The notes: a model not told the origin generated them from the sequence alone. A stretch of DNA of 64,000 bases from JAOTZA01 sp965224065 (GCA_965224065.1 CBDCYF010000005.1:3038001-3102000), one strand, 5' to 3'. Counted from the first letter of the stretch, positions 28,705-38,923 are shown. Numbers and translations: made by a program.

Positions 28705-30996
28705 CTAGCTCGGGGCTTGGTCGGCTGGATCGGCTTCGTCGGTGAGCAGCTCCTCCCAGTCACACTCCTTCTTGTGACAGGCGAGGTGCGGCCCTTTCTT
28801 CTTGGTCGTCTTTTTGGTCACCAGCGGGAACCCGCATTGCGGGCACTCTTTTTCGACCGGTGGGTTCCACAGCGCGAACTTGCAGTCGGGGTATCGATTG
28901 CAGGAGTAGAAGATCTTGCCGCGCCGCGAGCGCTTCTCCGCGATCTCGCCCTCTTTGCACTCGGGGCAGGCGACCCCGGTCGGCTTGGGGGGCTCGGCGG
29001 CCGGTCCCGTCTTGCGGATGTTTTTGCAATCGGGGTAGCCCGAGCAACCGTAGAACGCCCCGTAGCGGCTGCGCTTCAACACCATCGGCTGGCCGCACTT
29101 CTCGCACGGCTCGATCTCCTTGGCGTCCTCGGCCGCCTTGTCCTCGGCGTCCTGCTCGACGTCGCGGGTGTACTTGCACTCGGGGTACTTGGTGCAGCCC
29201 AGAAACGAACCGTAGCGCCCAAATCGCATCACCAGCGGGGAGTTGCAGTCCGGGCAGAGCTCGTCGGTCGGCACGCCGTCTTTTTTGACGTTGGGCATTT
29301 GGTCGCCCGCGGTCTCGAGATCGCGGCTGAACTTGGTATCGAACTCGGTCAGCGCGGCGCGCCAGTCGAGCTCTCCCTCCTCGATGCGATCGAGCTGTTG
29401 CTCGAGGCTCGCGGTGTAGCCTTCGTTGATGATGTCGGCAAACCCCGCCTGGAGCATCTGGTTGACCATCTTGCCGAGCGGTGTGGGCTTGAACCGGCGG
29501 TCGATCTTTTCGACATAGCTGCGGTCGGAAAGTGTCGCCAGGATGGAGGCGTAGGTCGAGGGCCGGCCGATCTCGTTGTCCTCGAGCGCCCGCACCAGTG
29601 TGGCCTCGCTGAACCGGGCCGGTGGGCGGGTGAACTTCTGCTCGGGCAGGAGTTTTTCGAGCTTGAGATCTTGCCCCTCGGTGAGCGGCGGCAGCAGGCC
29701 GTCGCCGTCGGACTCTTTGTCTTTGGACGCCCCACGGACCTCGCGGTAGACCGCCAGAAAACCGGGCGACTTCATCACCTTGCCGTTGGCACGCAGCATG
29801 TAGTCGCCGTTGTCGATGTCGACGCGGGTTGTGTCGAAGACCGCCGGCAGCATTTGCGAGGCGATAAACCGGTCCCAGATGAGCCGGTAGAGCTTGAGAT
29901 CCTCGGGCTTCAAGAAGGGCGCCACCTTGTCGGGCGGCAGATCGAAAGTCGTCGGTCGGATCGCCTCGTGGGCGTCCTGCGCTCCCTTTTTCGACCGGTA
30001 GAAATTGGGCTTGCTCGGGAGCTCCTTGGCCCCGTAGGTCTTTGAGATCACGTCCCGCACGCCGTCGATCGCCTCGGCCGCGACGCGGGTCGAGTCGGTG
30101 CGCATGTAGGTAATCAGACCGATGGCTCCTCGATCTCCGATCTCCTTGCCCTCGTAGAGCCCCTGGGCGATGCCCATGGTGCGTTTGACCGAGAAGCCGA
30201 AACGGCGGGACGCCTCCTGTTGCAGCCGACTGGTGATGAAGGGCGGAAGGGGCCTTTGCTTGGATTCTTTGCGCTCGATCTTGCCGATCCGGAAAGTGCC
30301 GCCCTCGAGGTCGGTGACGATTTTTTTGGCCAGCTCGCCGTTCCCGACCTCGGCCTTTTTGCCGCCGATGCGGTGCAGGCGGGCGGTAAAGGCGGGGGGT
30401 TGGTCGGCCGCTAGCTTGGCGTCGATGTGCCAGTACTCGACCGGTACAAAGGCGTCGATCTCGGCCTGGCGGTCGCAGACCATCTTGAGCGCGACCGACT
30501 GGACGCGGCCGGCGGAGAGCCCCCGTTTGACCTTCTCCCACAGCAGCGGCGAGAGCTTGAAGCCCATCAGCCGATCCAGAATCCGGCGTGCCTGCTGTGC
30601 CTCCACCTTGCGCCGGTCGATCTCGCCGGGGTGCTCGAGTGCTTGGAGCACGGCTTGCTTGGTGATCTCGTTGAAGGTCACCCGGCGGACCGCTTCGGGG
30701 TCCTTGTCCAGAATCTCGGCGATGTGCCAGGCGATCGCCTCGCCCTCGCGGTCGGGGTCGGGGGCCAGAAAGACCGTGTCCGCCTTCTTGGCGGCTTGCC
30801 GGAGCTTCTTGACCACGTCGGTCTTGGCCGGCAGCACGTGGTAGCGGGGCTCGAAGTTCTCCCCGATGCCGAGGTTCTTTTTCTCCAGATCGCGAATGTG
30901 CCCCACCGACGCCTGAATGTCGTAGGCTTTTCCAAGGAATTTCTTGAGCGTTCGAGTCTTGGTGGGACTCTCGACGATGACGAGATTCTTGGCCAT
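28705..30996 (-). CDS. topA: DNA topoisomerase I
   Basis: Type IA topoisomerase relaxing negative supercoils. The 763-residue protein has the TOPRIM domain (VIVESPTKTRTLKKFLG and APDPDREGEAIAWH), the active-site tyrosine in GLITYMRTDSTRV, and a C-terminal tail of four Cys4 zinc-ribbon modules: CPDC...CTKYPEC, CEKC...CSGYPDC, CPEC...CNRYPDC and CPQC...CHKKEC. The ATG at 30996 is unambiguous (MAKNLVIVESP). Gene order dprA-topA-trmFO-xerC-hslVU is known from Bacillus; here a plus-strand gene of about 6 kb separates topA from dprA. Confidence 0.97.
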   Translation of the reverse strand: MAKNLVIVESPTKTRTLKKFLGKAYDIQASVGHIRDLEKKNLGIGENFEPRYHVLPAKTDVVKKLRQAAKKADTVFLAPDPDREGEAIAWHIAEILDKDPEAVRRVTFNEITKQAVLQALEHPGEIDRRKVEAQQARRILDRLMGFKLSPLLWEKVKRGLSAGRVQSVALKMVCDRQAEIDAFVPVEYWHIDAKLAADQPPAFTARLHRIGGKKAEVGNGELAKKIVTDLEGGTFRIGKIERKESKQRPLPPFITSRLQQEASRRFGFSVKRTMGIAQGLYEGKEIGDRGAIGLITYMRTDSTRVAAEAIDGVRDVISKTYGAKELPSKPNFYRSKKGAQDAHEAIRPTTFDLPPDKVAPFLKPEDLKLYRLIWDRFIASQMLPAVFDTTRVDIDNGDYMLRANGKVMKSPGFLAVYREVRGASKDKESDGDGLLPPLTEGQDLKLEKLLPEQKFTRPPARFSEATLVRALEDNEIGRPSTYASILATLSDRSYVEKIDRRFKPTPLGKMVNQMLQAGFADIINEGYTASLEQQLDRIEEGELDWRAALTEFDTKFSRDLETAGDQMPNVKKDGVPTDELCPDCNSPLVMRFGRYGSFLGCTKYPECKYTRDVEQDAEDKAAEDAKEIEPCEKCGQPMVLKRSRYGAFYGCSGYPDCKNIRKTGPAAEPPKPTGVACPECKEGEIAEKRSRRGKIFYSCNRYPDCKFALWNPPVEKECPQCGFPLVTKKTTKKKGPHLACHKKECDWEELLTDEADPADQAPS

Positions 30997-31155
30997 AGGG
31001 TGGTGGTCCGGGTGGGGGCGGCGTTCGGACGGTCGCGGACGTTACCACAGGGGGCTGGCATATGAGGCGCGGCCAGCTGTGCTAGCGTAGGTTAAAAGCC
31101 AAAGTTTGAACCGGCCTTGTGCGGGAGGGGCAAGGGCCTTCTAGGGAGGGTCGGA

Positions 31156-34100
31156 GTGAAGTCACTTTCGGAGCGAACGATCGCGATCCCCTTCGGGCAC
31201 TACCGCACCGCGGGGGCAGCGGAGCCACCGGGGAACGAAGTTCTTGTGGGGCGGGAAGGGCAACGCGCCTTCTTCATAGATCTTCTCCTCCGAGCCGGGA
31301 ATCGTGGGGCTTTCCTCATAACCGGGCGCCGTGGTGCGGGTAAGACGAGCTTTGTCCGATACTGTGTGGCAGAACACGAGAAGGAGTTGCTACGCCGGCT
31401 GCTTGCGAGCCAGGTCGGCCGGATGTTTTTTTGGGATTGGGCTGGTATAGCCATTCTAGGCGGCCTCTTCCTTGCCTTGGTCCTGATGATCTCCGAATTG
31501 GCGCTGGGCCTTCTTGAAAAGGTCAAGGGTCCGGACAGTTTCTCGGTTCTTGCGCTGATTCTGTTGGTGCCGACAGCGCTGCTGACCCTCTACCCGCTGT
31601 TGTTCGCGCACGGCTTGTTGAAGGACATTCTCAGGAGTCTATCGAGGTGGGAGCGCGATACAGCGTACGCGCTGGGATCTACCATTGGATGTCTGGCAAT
31701 CATTGCCTCGAGTTGGTATTTGGGGCCTTTTGGCGATCCCGTTTCTGGGGCCACCCATCTTGCAGCGTCGACGGCGGCCCTGTTCTTTTGGATTCAGGCA
31801 ACCTCCTACAAGGTTGACGTCGGGCTTAAGCGTTGGTGGGTATTTTCCACCGCCGTCGCGGTGCTGTTCTGGTTGGGCCGGCATTCGAGGTGGGCGCCGT
31901 TTGGCGAGCGATCAATCTCTGGGGACCTCTTGTGTGTGGCGCTCTTCTTCTCCGTGGGAGCGCTGTTCAGGGCCCTCCACATGTACCTTCGCTCTGAAAA
32001 ATCAAGGAAACTCAAGACTCCCCTGCTTTGGTATCTGGCATCTGGACTTGGCTTGCTTCTAGTCTCGGCGCTCGTAATTTGGTTGACAGAGTTTGAAAAA
32101 AACGCAGGTCCGGAAATATCCGTTCTCGTCCTCGTTTCAAGCGGTCATTTGTTCGCGCGCTTAGTGGGGTGGCTCGATAGCAATCGGCTCAAGAAAAAGC
32201 CAGTTGGGTCACCGCGCAGAAAGCAACCCATCGCGTTTGTGCCTCGGCCGACTCTAATCCTGCTGACCAAGGTGGCGATCTCGATTGTCATCGGACTTCA
32301 GCTCGCGCACCCATTGTTTTCGACGCTCTTCGCCAAGAGCGAGGAGCAGCTGCCAAAGGCCGTAGCGTGGATGAACAAGTTGTCCGAGTTCTTACCCGTC
32401 ATCGAGGGGCGGACGCCTACGCTGTCGCAGGTGCAACCAAACGCGCTTTTTGCTGGATGGGAGGTCCGGGCTGAATGGCTCGTGGCTATCCTGGGGTTGA
32501 CTTTTTTGATCTTCACGGTGGAGTACGAGTGGGTTGTGCGTCCCTTTCTGAGGGCTCGCCAGGACAGCGGTATTGACAAGAAGCCTGTGTCTCCGTGGGA
32601 CGATCAGGAAAGGGGGGGCTATCAAAAAAAAAGAGCGAGGGCTTTGCGGGAGCTTGCGCAGGCCACGCTGCCGTGGACTCTTTTCAAGTTCTGGCTGCCG
32701 TCACTCGTCATCTCGGTGAACCTCGGATTCGAGAAACTGGATCACCGCAGAGTCGTGCATTCGATGCTCGCGAGCTTGAGGGAAGCTTATGTGCACCAAT
32801 TTGTGTCATGGAGGAGTCCGTATGGTGTTTTTCGGCGAGTTGTTCTTGCTGCTGTGTTGCTCTTTCTCACCTCGAATATCGGCAACGTGTTCCTCAGCCC
32901 GAAGACGAGTAAAGCCGGCGTGCAGCAAGGGATTCACTACGAGTTAGCTAGTCGAAGCTATAGAGGTGTTTGCGGTTTCTTCGAGCATCTTGGGGCCGCC
33001 GAAGGTCTCCTGGGGGCTACTTGCCGCCTGCCTTGGGGCGAGCGTGTTCTCTTCTTCCTGAACTACAATTTCGTTATTGCTCAACCACCCGCTCTCGAGG
33101 CGCAGAGGCGACGATTCTTGGATTGGTTTCTGCCGTTCCGGGAGGTGAGTTGGCCCAGCGGAGAGGTGCTTCCAAGTTCAGATCTGCCTCGCCTTCAGTA
33201 CGCAGGTCTGCATTTCCGGGTCTATCATCTGCTTCTCTTCTCGTCCCTGTACTTGTTGGCGCGATTGCTCCTGCGGCGAGTTCCATTAATGCCCTACCGG
33301 GAGTCGCTACGTCGAATGGACGAAGTGCTGGACAGTATGGTGGCTCAGACCAGTGAACGGGTGACGACCGGGCCGTGGTCAAAGAGTGGATGGGCCACGC
33401 GGTTCCTCCTCAAGGAAGAAGTACGCGAGAAGATCCAGGAGCCTGTGGATCCTAGAACGGTGGAATTTTGGTTTCTTCGCATTCTGGGTGAGGTTCAGGA
33501 CGCTTGCATCCATCTTCCTGGCGGGCAGAATCAACGGATCAGCCTGCCTGCTCCGGAAGTTACGTTCATTTTTGATGAATTGGACAAGCTCGGTACTCGT
33601 GGCGAGTGGGGAGAGGGTGCAATATCTCAAGATCCGAAAGACCTTAACCTTGTCGATGCGGAGCGGCGCCGATCGGTCGAGCTTCATCGATTGTTCGCGG
33701 ACATGAAGAACATTCTCTCTTCGGCGCGAGCGCGGTTTGTTTTTGTGGGTGGCCGCAATCTCCATGACGAATGGTTGGCCGATCAAACGGCACGAACGCC
33801 GACTCTGACGAACATTTTTGATGCCGAGGTTTATCTGCCGTCGTTTTTCACCGACCACGGCCTATCCGATGACAAGCATTTGACTCGACTGACGAAGGAG
33901 TATCTCCACACGCAGGCGGTTCGAGCGACCGAGCTTTTCGAAAAGGGCGTTTGGCGCCGCGGAGTTCCCTGGTTCGTGTTACCCCTAGAGCGCCTCGAAG
34001 ATGAGGTGTTTGCCCGCGAGGATGCTGCCATCGGATCGCTCGACAGTTACTGGACGACAGATGAGGGGCGGCTTGAAAAATGCGACTCGACCGACGACAA

Positions 34101-37017
34101 ACAGCGCCTTAAGTTCATTGGCAGCAAGGAACTCGAGAACCATTTCATCCAGTTTCTCGGGTATCGGAGCATGGGCAACCCGAAGAAGCTCAAGGAGCTA
34201 CTGCGCAGCTTTGTTAGACCGGTGGGTCGAGTGGTTGAGGATTGGCGGGTCAGAGACGCGGCGTTTCACTGCGACCATGTTTTGTTTTTTGGTGACACGG
34301 AACGATTTCGAGTCGAGCTGATGGCTGAGGTCTTTCGGCAACTGACCTTGCGTCTCGAAGAACGTCTCGTCGAGCGAGATGACAAAGTTGCGGTTGCGTT
34401 CTTTTTTCTCGCGGATTTTGTTCTCAAGTTCCACGGCCGAGCGTTTTCGTGGAGCAACCTGGAGCGGGTCGATGAGCTGGTCCATATCCATCGCGCGCCG
34501 GATCTCCGAGACCTCCTTGAGGAGATGGTAATTCAGTGGTCGGAGGTTTTTCTTCATCCGATTCGGAACGGGATGTATGACTTCAGGTTCCGAAGCGACC
34601 ATGCTCGCGAGATTGAATACGTATCCCGACAGTCTTACGACGAGATGGCCGCGTTTAATTTCACGCTCGACGAGTCGTTGACGTTGAAGGCCTTGTTTGA
34701 AGGTCGGATCGCGTCTCTGGGAGACAAAGGTGGAACTGAGCTGCAGGATCTCGTTGCCGGTTTGGGGGAGCTTTACGAGTTCGATCAGGAATACGAAACG
34801 GCGCGATTGCACTATCGGCGTGCGATCGCGCTTATAGATGGGGAGTGGGAGAGGACGCTTGGGGCGGGGGATGTATTTGACGAGACCGGCCCAATCTCGG
34901 CCATGCTACGCGGTGACGAGAGGAGCCAGGAGAACATAAGGCTTTATCTGACATGGGGTATTGCTCGTTTGCGACTGATGCTTCAGGTTGGAATGACCTT
35001 CGAGCTCGCCCGGAATCTTGAACGCGCCGAAGTCGAATACCGTAATGCCCGCACTCTTTCTGAGGCTCTGCGACTGGCCATGCTCGACACCAGTGGCCGT
35101 CGAATTGCGGTCGACGAGTTTGGTGCCCATCTCAAGGTCGCTGAAGGCGAGGAAAGATTGCACGGTCTCAAGAATCTGAATGTGATTTTTCAAGCGGTTT
35201 TTGCTGAGGCCTGGGTCAGTGAAAAGCGCGGTGGGGGAGTGGACACTAGCTTGAGCCTTGCCGAGGCGGAGCTCCACCGCGTGAGATCGGTTTTGCCGTT
35301 TGTCCGCAATCCGAGATTGGAGCTGTCAAGGACGGCGGCTAACGTAAGCGGTTCGAATTTCTCTCTGATCACGGCAGAACTCGAGAACAAGCTGGGAGAT
35401 ATGCACTTTTTCAAAGGCCGGCAACCGGTTGACGCCTTGGCAGCTATACAGACAGCAGAGGCCGCGCATCTCGGCCTAGAAACGGCCAGACTCCGCCGCG
35501 AGGGGTATCTCCTTAAGGCTCACTACCACTATGCAGCAGGCCTTCACGATCTCCGCCGGTTTGTAACGCATCGGATCAAGAGCTCGGCAGGTAAGTTCAA
35601 TCCCTGGGATGAGAATCTGGTGGGTTTTCGATGGCCCACGATAGCGGAAAGTGGCTGGCCGGATTTTGTTCTGCGAGCCGTTGGTGGCGCGCTGAGCGAT
35701 ATCTCGGAAGCGATGCTCGGAAGGGTGTCTTTCCTCAACATCGACGCCCGCCTCGTCTCTTCGGTCTGGTCGGCGGGAGAGGACCACTGCGTCCAGATGA
35801 CGTTGAACTCACTCGAGAGACAGTTTGACAGCTGGCTTGAGAATGCGCCGCCGGAGCCATTCGATGAGGCAGGGAGTCCGCAACACCGAGTGGTGGCTCA
35901 CGTGAAGCGTCGGCAGATCGGTCTTGGCAGCCTCGAAGGGTGGTTTGGTTCGTGGTTAGGCGGGAAAGAAGAGGTCGTCAGCTTTGGCGAGACGAAAGAA
36001 CATGAAGATCCAGAGAGGCTGCTTTTAGGCCTACAGCTTTCATTGGTTGGTGCGCGGCTGTTGGAAAGAGGCGGGTATTCCGAGGATGCTGCCAGGGAAC
36101 AGTTGCAAGTATGTGAAACCGTCGCCCAGTACCTCTGGTGGCGTTGGCAGGTGTTGAGAGTGACCAACGAATTCGATGTGGGTCCTTTTTCCCTGCTCTT
36201 TGAGGCGACTTGGCCGATCGACAGCAAGGTGACAAACTGGTACTGGGAGTACCTTCTCGACCTTGCGATCTGCGCGCTGTCCGATGCGGATCGGTTGTTC
36301 CGCGCAAGCCGCCGTGTCGGCGAGGAAGACGAGACGAGTCAGCCCGCCATCTCGTATCTTGTCGGCAACAAAGTGCCTTGGTCGGCGCTTACGCTCGCGT
36401 GTTCGCTGGGCTTAGCCGCTGAATGGATCGGTGTCTACAATTCGACTCATGAGGAACAGTTGAGAAAGCTGATTGGGCATTGGTTGGGCAATAAGAAGAC
36501 TCTGCAGGACGCTCGATCTGCGACGCTGCGAAGCGTTCTCGTGGAGTCTGTTTCACGCCACAGCTACCCCATGATCAATCGCCTCCACTCTCTGAAGGTT
36601 CTGATCGACGATCAGATCGAACAAGTGTTTAGCCAGCAGAACACGACTGGGTGTAAAGATGTCGTTCACGCAACGCAGGAGCTTCTTAGCCTCAGGTCGA
36701 AACTTTCTGCCACGATGCATTTCTCTCCTATTCGCTCCGGAACAACCGCCGCACTGGCCGCACTGTTGGCGAAGAAGTGTGGGAGTCCGTCACGAGCGGT
36801 CGAGCGCGCAGCCACAAGAGATCTGGATCTAAGTCTGCAGATGTGCACCTTGAAGCGGGCGTACTACGAAAACATCTCGAATCTGTACTACTTGTATGAC
36901 GATTTCAATGATCGGCAGCTTCACTTCAACCACGCCATCCAAATGAGCGGAGCGGAGGTCGCGACTTTGCTCCTGACCGCACTTGGCGGTTCAACGTCGA
37001 AAAGGACGGGACCTTAG
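31156..37017 (+). CDS. Giant polytopic-membrane P-loop NTPase (KAP-like) with TPR-like tail
   Basis: A 1,953-residue protein. Walker A GRRGAGKT lies at residues 57-64 and a Walker B-like VTFIFDELDKLG at 802-813, followed by a sensor-1-like RARFVFVGGRNLHDEW near 858. The roughly 740 residues between them hold about twelve hydrophobic segments (near 96-118, 129-155, 169-190, 201-216, 227-242, 256-277, 288-310, 322-341, 370-392, 441-461, 558-578, 691-710). Transmembrane helices inserted between Walker A and B are a hallmark of KAP NTPases, but with far fewer helices. The remaining 1,100 residues are helical with TPR-like units (LGELYEFDQEYETARLHYRRAI near 1205). GTG 31156 follows AGGGAGGG. Base composition is visibly less GC-rich than its neighbours. 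Function unknown; membrane stress or phage sensing is speculation. Confidence 0.8.
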   Translation: MKSLSERTIAIPFGHYRTAGAAEPPGNEVLVGREGQRAFFIDLLLRAGNRGAFLITGRRGAGKTSFVRYCVAEHEKELLRRLLASQVGRMFFWDWAGIAILGGLFLALVLMISELALGLLEKVKGPDSFSVLALILLVPTALLTLYPLLFAHGLLKDILRSLSRWERDTAYALGSTIGCLAIIASSWYLGPFGDPVSGATHLAASTAALFFWIQATSYKVDVGLKRWWVFSTAVAVLFWLGRHSRWAPFGERSISGDLLCVALFFSVGALFRALHMYLRSEKSRKLKTPLLWYLASGLGLLLVSALVIWLTEFEKNAGPEISVLVLVSSGHLFARLVGWLDSNRLKKKPVGSPRRKQPIAFVPRPTLILLTKVAISIVIGLQLAHPLFSTLFAKSEEQLPKAVAWMNKLSEFLPVIEGRTPTLSQVQPNALFAGWEVRAEWLVAILGLTFLIFTVEYEWVVRPFLRARQDSGIDKKPVSPWDDQERGGYQKKRARALRELAQATLPWTLFKFWLPSLVISVNLGFEKLDHRRVVHSMLASLREAYVHQFVSWRSPYGVFRRVVLAAVLLFLTSNIGNVFLSPKTSKAGVQQGIHYELASRSYRGVCGFFEHLGAAEGLLGATCRLPWGERVLFFLNYNFVIAQPPALEAQRRRFLDWFLPFREVSWPSGEVLPSSDLPRLQYAGLHFRVYHLLLFSSLYLLARLLLRRVPLMPYRESLRRMDEVLDSMVAQTSERVTTGPWSKSGWATRFLLKEEVREKIQEPVDPRTVEFWFLRILGEVQDACIHLPGGQNQRISLPAPEVTFIFDELDKLGTRGEWGEGAISQDPKDLNLVDAERRRSVELHRLFADMKNILSSARARFVFVGGRNLHDEWLADQTARTPTLTNIFDAEVYLPSFFTDHGLSDDKHLTRLTKEYLHTQAVRATELFEKGVWRRGVPWFVLPLERLEDEVFAREDAAIGSLDSYWTTDEGRLEKCDSTDDKQRLKFIGSKELENHFIQFLGYRSMGNPKKLKELLRSFVRPVGRVVEDWRVRDAAFHCDHVLFFGDTERFRVELMAEVFRQLTLRLEERLVERDDKVAVAFFFLADFVLKFHGRAFSWSNLERVDELVHIHRAPDLRDLLEEMVIQWSEVFLHPIRNGMYDFRFRSDHAREIEYVSRQSYDEMAAFNFTLDESLTLKALFEGRIASLGDKGGTELQDLVAGLGELYEFDQEYETARLHYRRAIALIDGEWERTLGAGDVFDETGPISAMLRGDERSQENIRLYLTWGIARLRLMLQVGMTFELARNLERAEVEYRNARTLSEALRLAMLDTSGRRIAVDEFGAHLKVAEGEERLHGLKNLNVIFQAVFAEAWVSEKRGGGVDTSLSLAEAELHRVRSVLPFVRNPRLELSRTAANVSGSNFSLITAELENKLGDMHFFKGRQPVDALAAIQTAEAAHLGLETARLRREGYLLKAHYHYAAGLHDLRRFVTHRIKSSAGKFNPWDENLVGFRWPTIAESGWPDFVLRAVGGALSDISEAMLGRVSFLNIDARLVSSVWSAGEDHCVQMTLNSLERQFDSWLENAPPEPFDEAGSPQHRVVAHVKRRQIGLGSLEGWFGSWLGGKEEVVSFGETKEHEDPERLLLGLQLSLVGARLLERGGYSEDAAREQLQVCETVAQYLWWRWQVLRVTNEFDVGPFSLLFEATWPIDSKVTNWYWEYLLDLAICALSDADRLFRASRRVGEEDETSQPAISYLVGNKVPWSALTLACSLGLAAEWIGVYNSTHEEQLRKLIGHWLGNKKTLQDARSATLRSVLVESVSRHSYPMINRLHSLKVLIDDQIEQVFSQQNTTGCKDVVHATQELLSLRSKLSATMHFSPIRSGTTAALAALLAKKCGSPSRAVERAATRDLDLSLQMCTLKRAYYENISNLYYLYDDFNDRQLHFNHAIQMSGAEVATLLLTALGGSTSKRTGP

Positions 37018-37094
37018 CCGAGCCTCGCCACATCTCTGCAGCCCTCGATATCGACCCGCTCCTCGCGAGTCAGCTCAAAAGGGAAGTGCCCTGC

Positions 37095-38252
37095 TCAGGG
37101 CTTTCTACAGTACGCCGGACCAGGATAACGTCGTACCCAGCCGCCCAATTCCAGGCTTAAGAGGTGAGCCAGGACTTCGTCGATCGGCAGACCGGTCATC
37201 GCGACAATCTCGTCCTGCGGTACGAGTTCGCCACGGGGAAGAACGTCGAGCACGACTTGCTCGCGCTTCTCGAGGGGTGGGTCGTCGTCGTGCCCGACGC
37301 GCTCGGAGGGGGTGACGGGCACCAGCCGCTCTTGCTCGCGGACCGGCAACGCCTCCAGGATGTCGCCCGCCTGCTGGACCGGCAACGCGCCGTCGCGGAT
37401 CAGCGAGTTGGGGCCGACCGAGCGGCGGTCGTAGATGTTGCCGGGAAGGGCATAGACGTCCCGGCCGAGCTCGAGCGACTGGCGGGCGGTGATCAACGAT
37501 CCGCTCTTGACCGTCGCCCGGACGACCAGAGTGCCGACCGCAAGCGCCGCGATGATGCGGTTACGCACCGGGAAGCGCCACGGCTCGGGGTGAGCGCCCA
37601 TGCGGAATTCGCTCACCACCGCACCGGACTTTGCGATTCTTCGTGCGAGCTTACGATGGCCCCTGGGGTAGTCGACATCGACCCCGCACCCCAGGACCGC
37701 CACGGTCCGCCCTCCGGCGGCGAGCGCGCCCCGATGGGCCGCGGTGTCGATCCCGCGCGCAAAACCCGAGACGATCGTGACGCCACGGGCTGCCAGATCG
37801 GAGGCGATGTGCTCGGCGACTTCGAGCCCGTAGGCGTCGGCGTCGCGGGAGCCCACGATGGCGACCGCCGGGGCGACCGGGAGCTTGCCGCGGCAGTAGA
37901 GAACCGGAGGCGGCAGCTCGAGCGCAGCGAGCGCCGAGGGAAAGCTCGGCTCGAGGCGGGTGAGGATGTGGGCCTCCGCGGCCCGGGCTCGTCGTGTTTC
38001 GCGGCGGGCGATGCGAGCCGCCCGGGGCAGCAGTGCCCTGGCAGTCTTCAAAGAGCCGGTATCGACCTGTAGCTCTCGCGCCAGCCGGCCCAAGTCGGCG
38101 GAACTCGAAGCCGTGGCCCAGTCCGCGAGATTGCGCGCCAGGGTCAACGCCCGGTCGCGGGGAATCCCTTCGGCCGCGTTGAGAGCGACCAGCAGCTCGC
38201 GCTCGCGTGCGGGCTCGAGAGGCGGCGGCTCACCCAGACGGCTCACGCTCAT
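37095..38252 (-). CDS. dprA: DNA-processing protein DprA
   Basis: Binds incoming single-stranded DNA and loads RecA during natural transformation. The 385-residue protein has an N-terminal helical SAM-like region, the central Rossmann-type DprA domain (VAIVGSRDADAYG, VSGFARGIDTAAHRGAL, AVLGCGVDVDYPRGHRKL, FPVRNRIIAALA, SLITARQSLELGRDVYALPG) and a C-terminal winged-helix-like DML1 domain. ATG 38252 is chosen over an upstream in-frame start. In Bacillus it directly precedes topA; here the giant NTPase gene lies between them. Confidence 0.94.
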   Translation of the reverse strand: MSVSRLGEPPPLEPARERELLVALNAAEGIPRDRALTLARNLADWATASSSADLGRLARELQVDTGSLKTARALLPRAARIARRETRRARAAEAHILTRLEPSFPSALAALELPPPVLYCRGKLPVAPAVAIVGSRDADAYGLEVAEHIASDLAARGVTIVSGFARGIDTAAHRGALAAGGRTVAVLGCGVDVDYPRGHRKLARRIAKSGAVVSEFRMGAHPEPWRFPVRNRIIAALAVGTLVVRATVKSGSLITARQSLELGRDVYALPGNIYDRRSVGPNSLIRDGALPVQQAGDILEALPVREQERLVPVTPSERVGHDDDPPLEKREQVVLDVLPRGELVPQDEIVAMTGLPIDEVLAHLLSLELGGWVRRYPGPAYCRKP

Positions 38253-38365
38253 TAAGACGCAAACCGTGTGGAGAATCTTGCGCCCGGACCAATCTGGCCC
38301 GTTTTGTGCTCGTATATACTGCTGAGCCCGAGTCTGACCGGCTTCGAGCAAGAGGGAGAACCCAG

Positions 38366-38815
38366 ATGTCGAGCAAAGCCGCCCGGAAAGCCATCGCGAC
38401 CGCCGCCGCGGCCCTCGCGCTGGGTCTGTGGGCGGCTGACGAAGCCGGCGCGCAGAAGTCCAGAAGCCGATCGGTCACGCCCGAGGAGCAGTTGGCGTTC
38501 GGCGTCGACATGGCCAAGAGGGGCCTCTGGAGCGAGGCGCTGTTTCGATTCAAGCGGGCCAGCCAACTGCGACCCGGTGACCCCAGCATCCTCAACAACG
38601 TGGCGGTGGCCTATGAGGCGGTCGGTGATTTCGACCGCGCGCTGGAGGCCTACAAACGAGCGCTCAAGGCCGACCCCGGAAACCGCGAGCTGAAGCAGAA
38701 CTACTCACGATTTGTCGAGTTCTACCAGAGCTTTCGTCCGCCCGAAGCCGCCGAGCAAGCCGCGGACGAGTCCTCGGGAGAGGATGCCGATTCTCCCGAT
38801 CCGAGCCGGAGTTAG
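38366..38815 (+). CDS. Small secreted TPR protein
   Basis: A 149-residue protein with a signal peptide (AIATAAAALALGLWAADEAGAQ) and about two and a half tetratricopeptide repeats (EALFRFKRASQLRPGDPSILNNVAVAYEAVGDFDRALEAYKRALKAD begins near residue 60), then a polar acidic tail. ATG 38366 has a GGGAG ribosome site. It probably works in the periplasm as a binding adaptor; it precedes two other exported proteins on the same strand. Specific role unknown. Confidence 0.8.
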   Translation: MSSKAARKAIATAAAALALGLWAADEAGAQKSRSRSVTPEEQLAFGVDMAKRGLWSEALFRFKRASQLRPGDPSILNNVAVAYEAVGDFDRALEAYKRALKADPGNRELKQNYSRFVEFYQSFRPPEAAEQAADESSGEDADSPDPSRS

Positions 38816-38923
38816 CAGGGCTGCTAGCAACCCCGGTCCGCGACTTGCAGGTTGGTCCTTCCCGAGAGAGCGCAGTGACTGACGGCACACACCATGATCC
38901 CGGTATGGAGGAGGTGGCCGAGC

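Noticed and set aside
28304..28763. Two short frames (about 100-120 codons) on both strands upstream of topA
   Set aside because: They translate the dispersed repeat; the same pseudo-peptide appears in the unrelated copy at 11.7 kb.
34198..34812. Antisense frame of about 200 codons within the giant NTPase gene, considered as an overlapping antitoxin
   Set aside because: No start context or conserved features; expected from codon bias of the sense strand.
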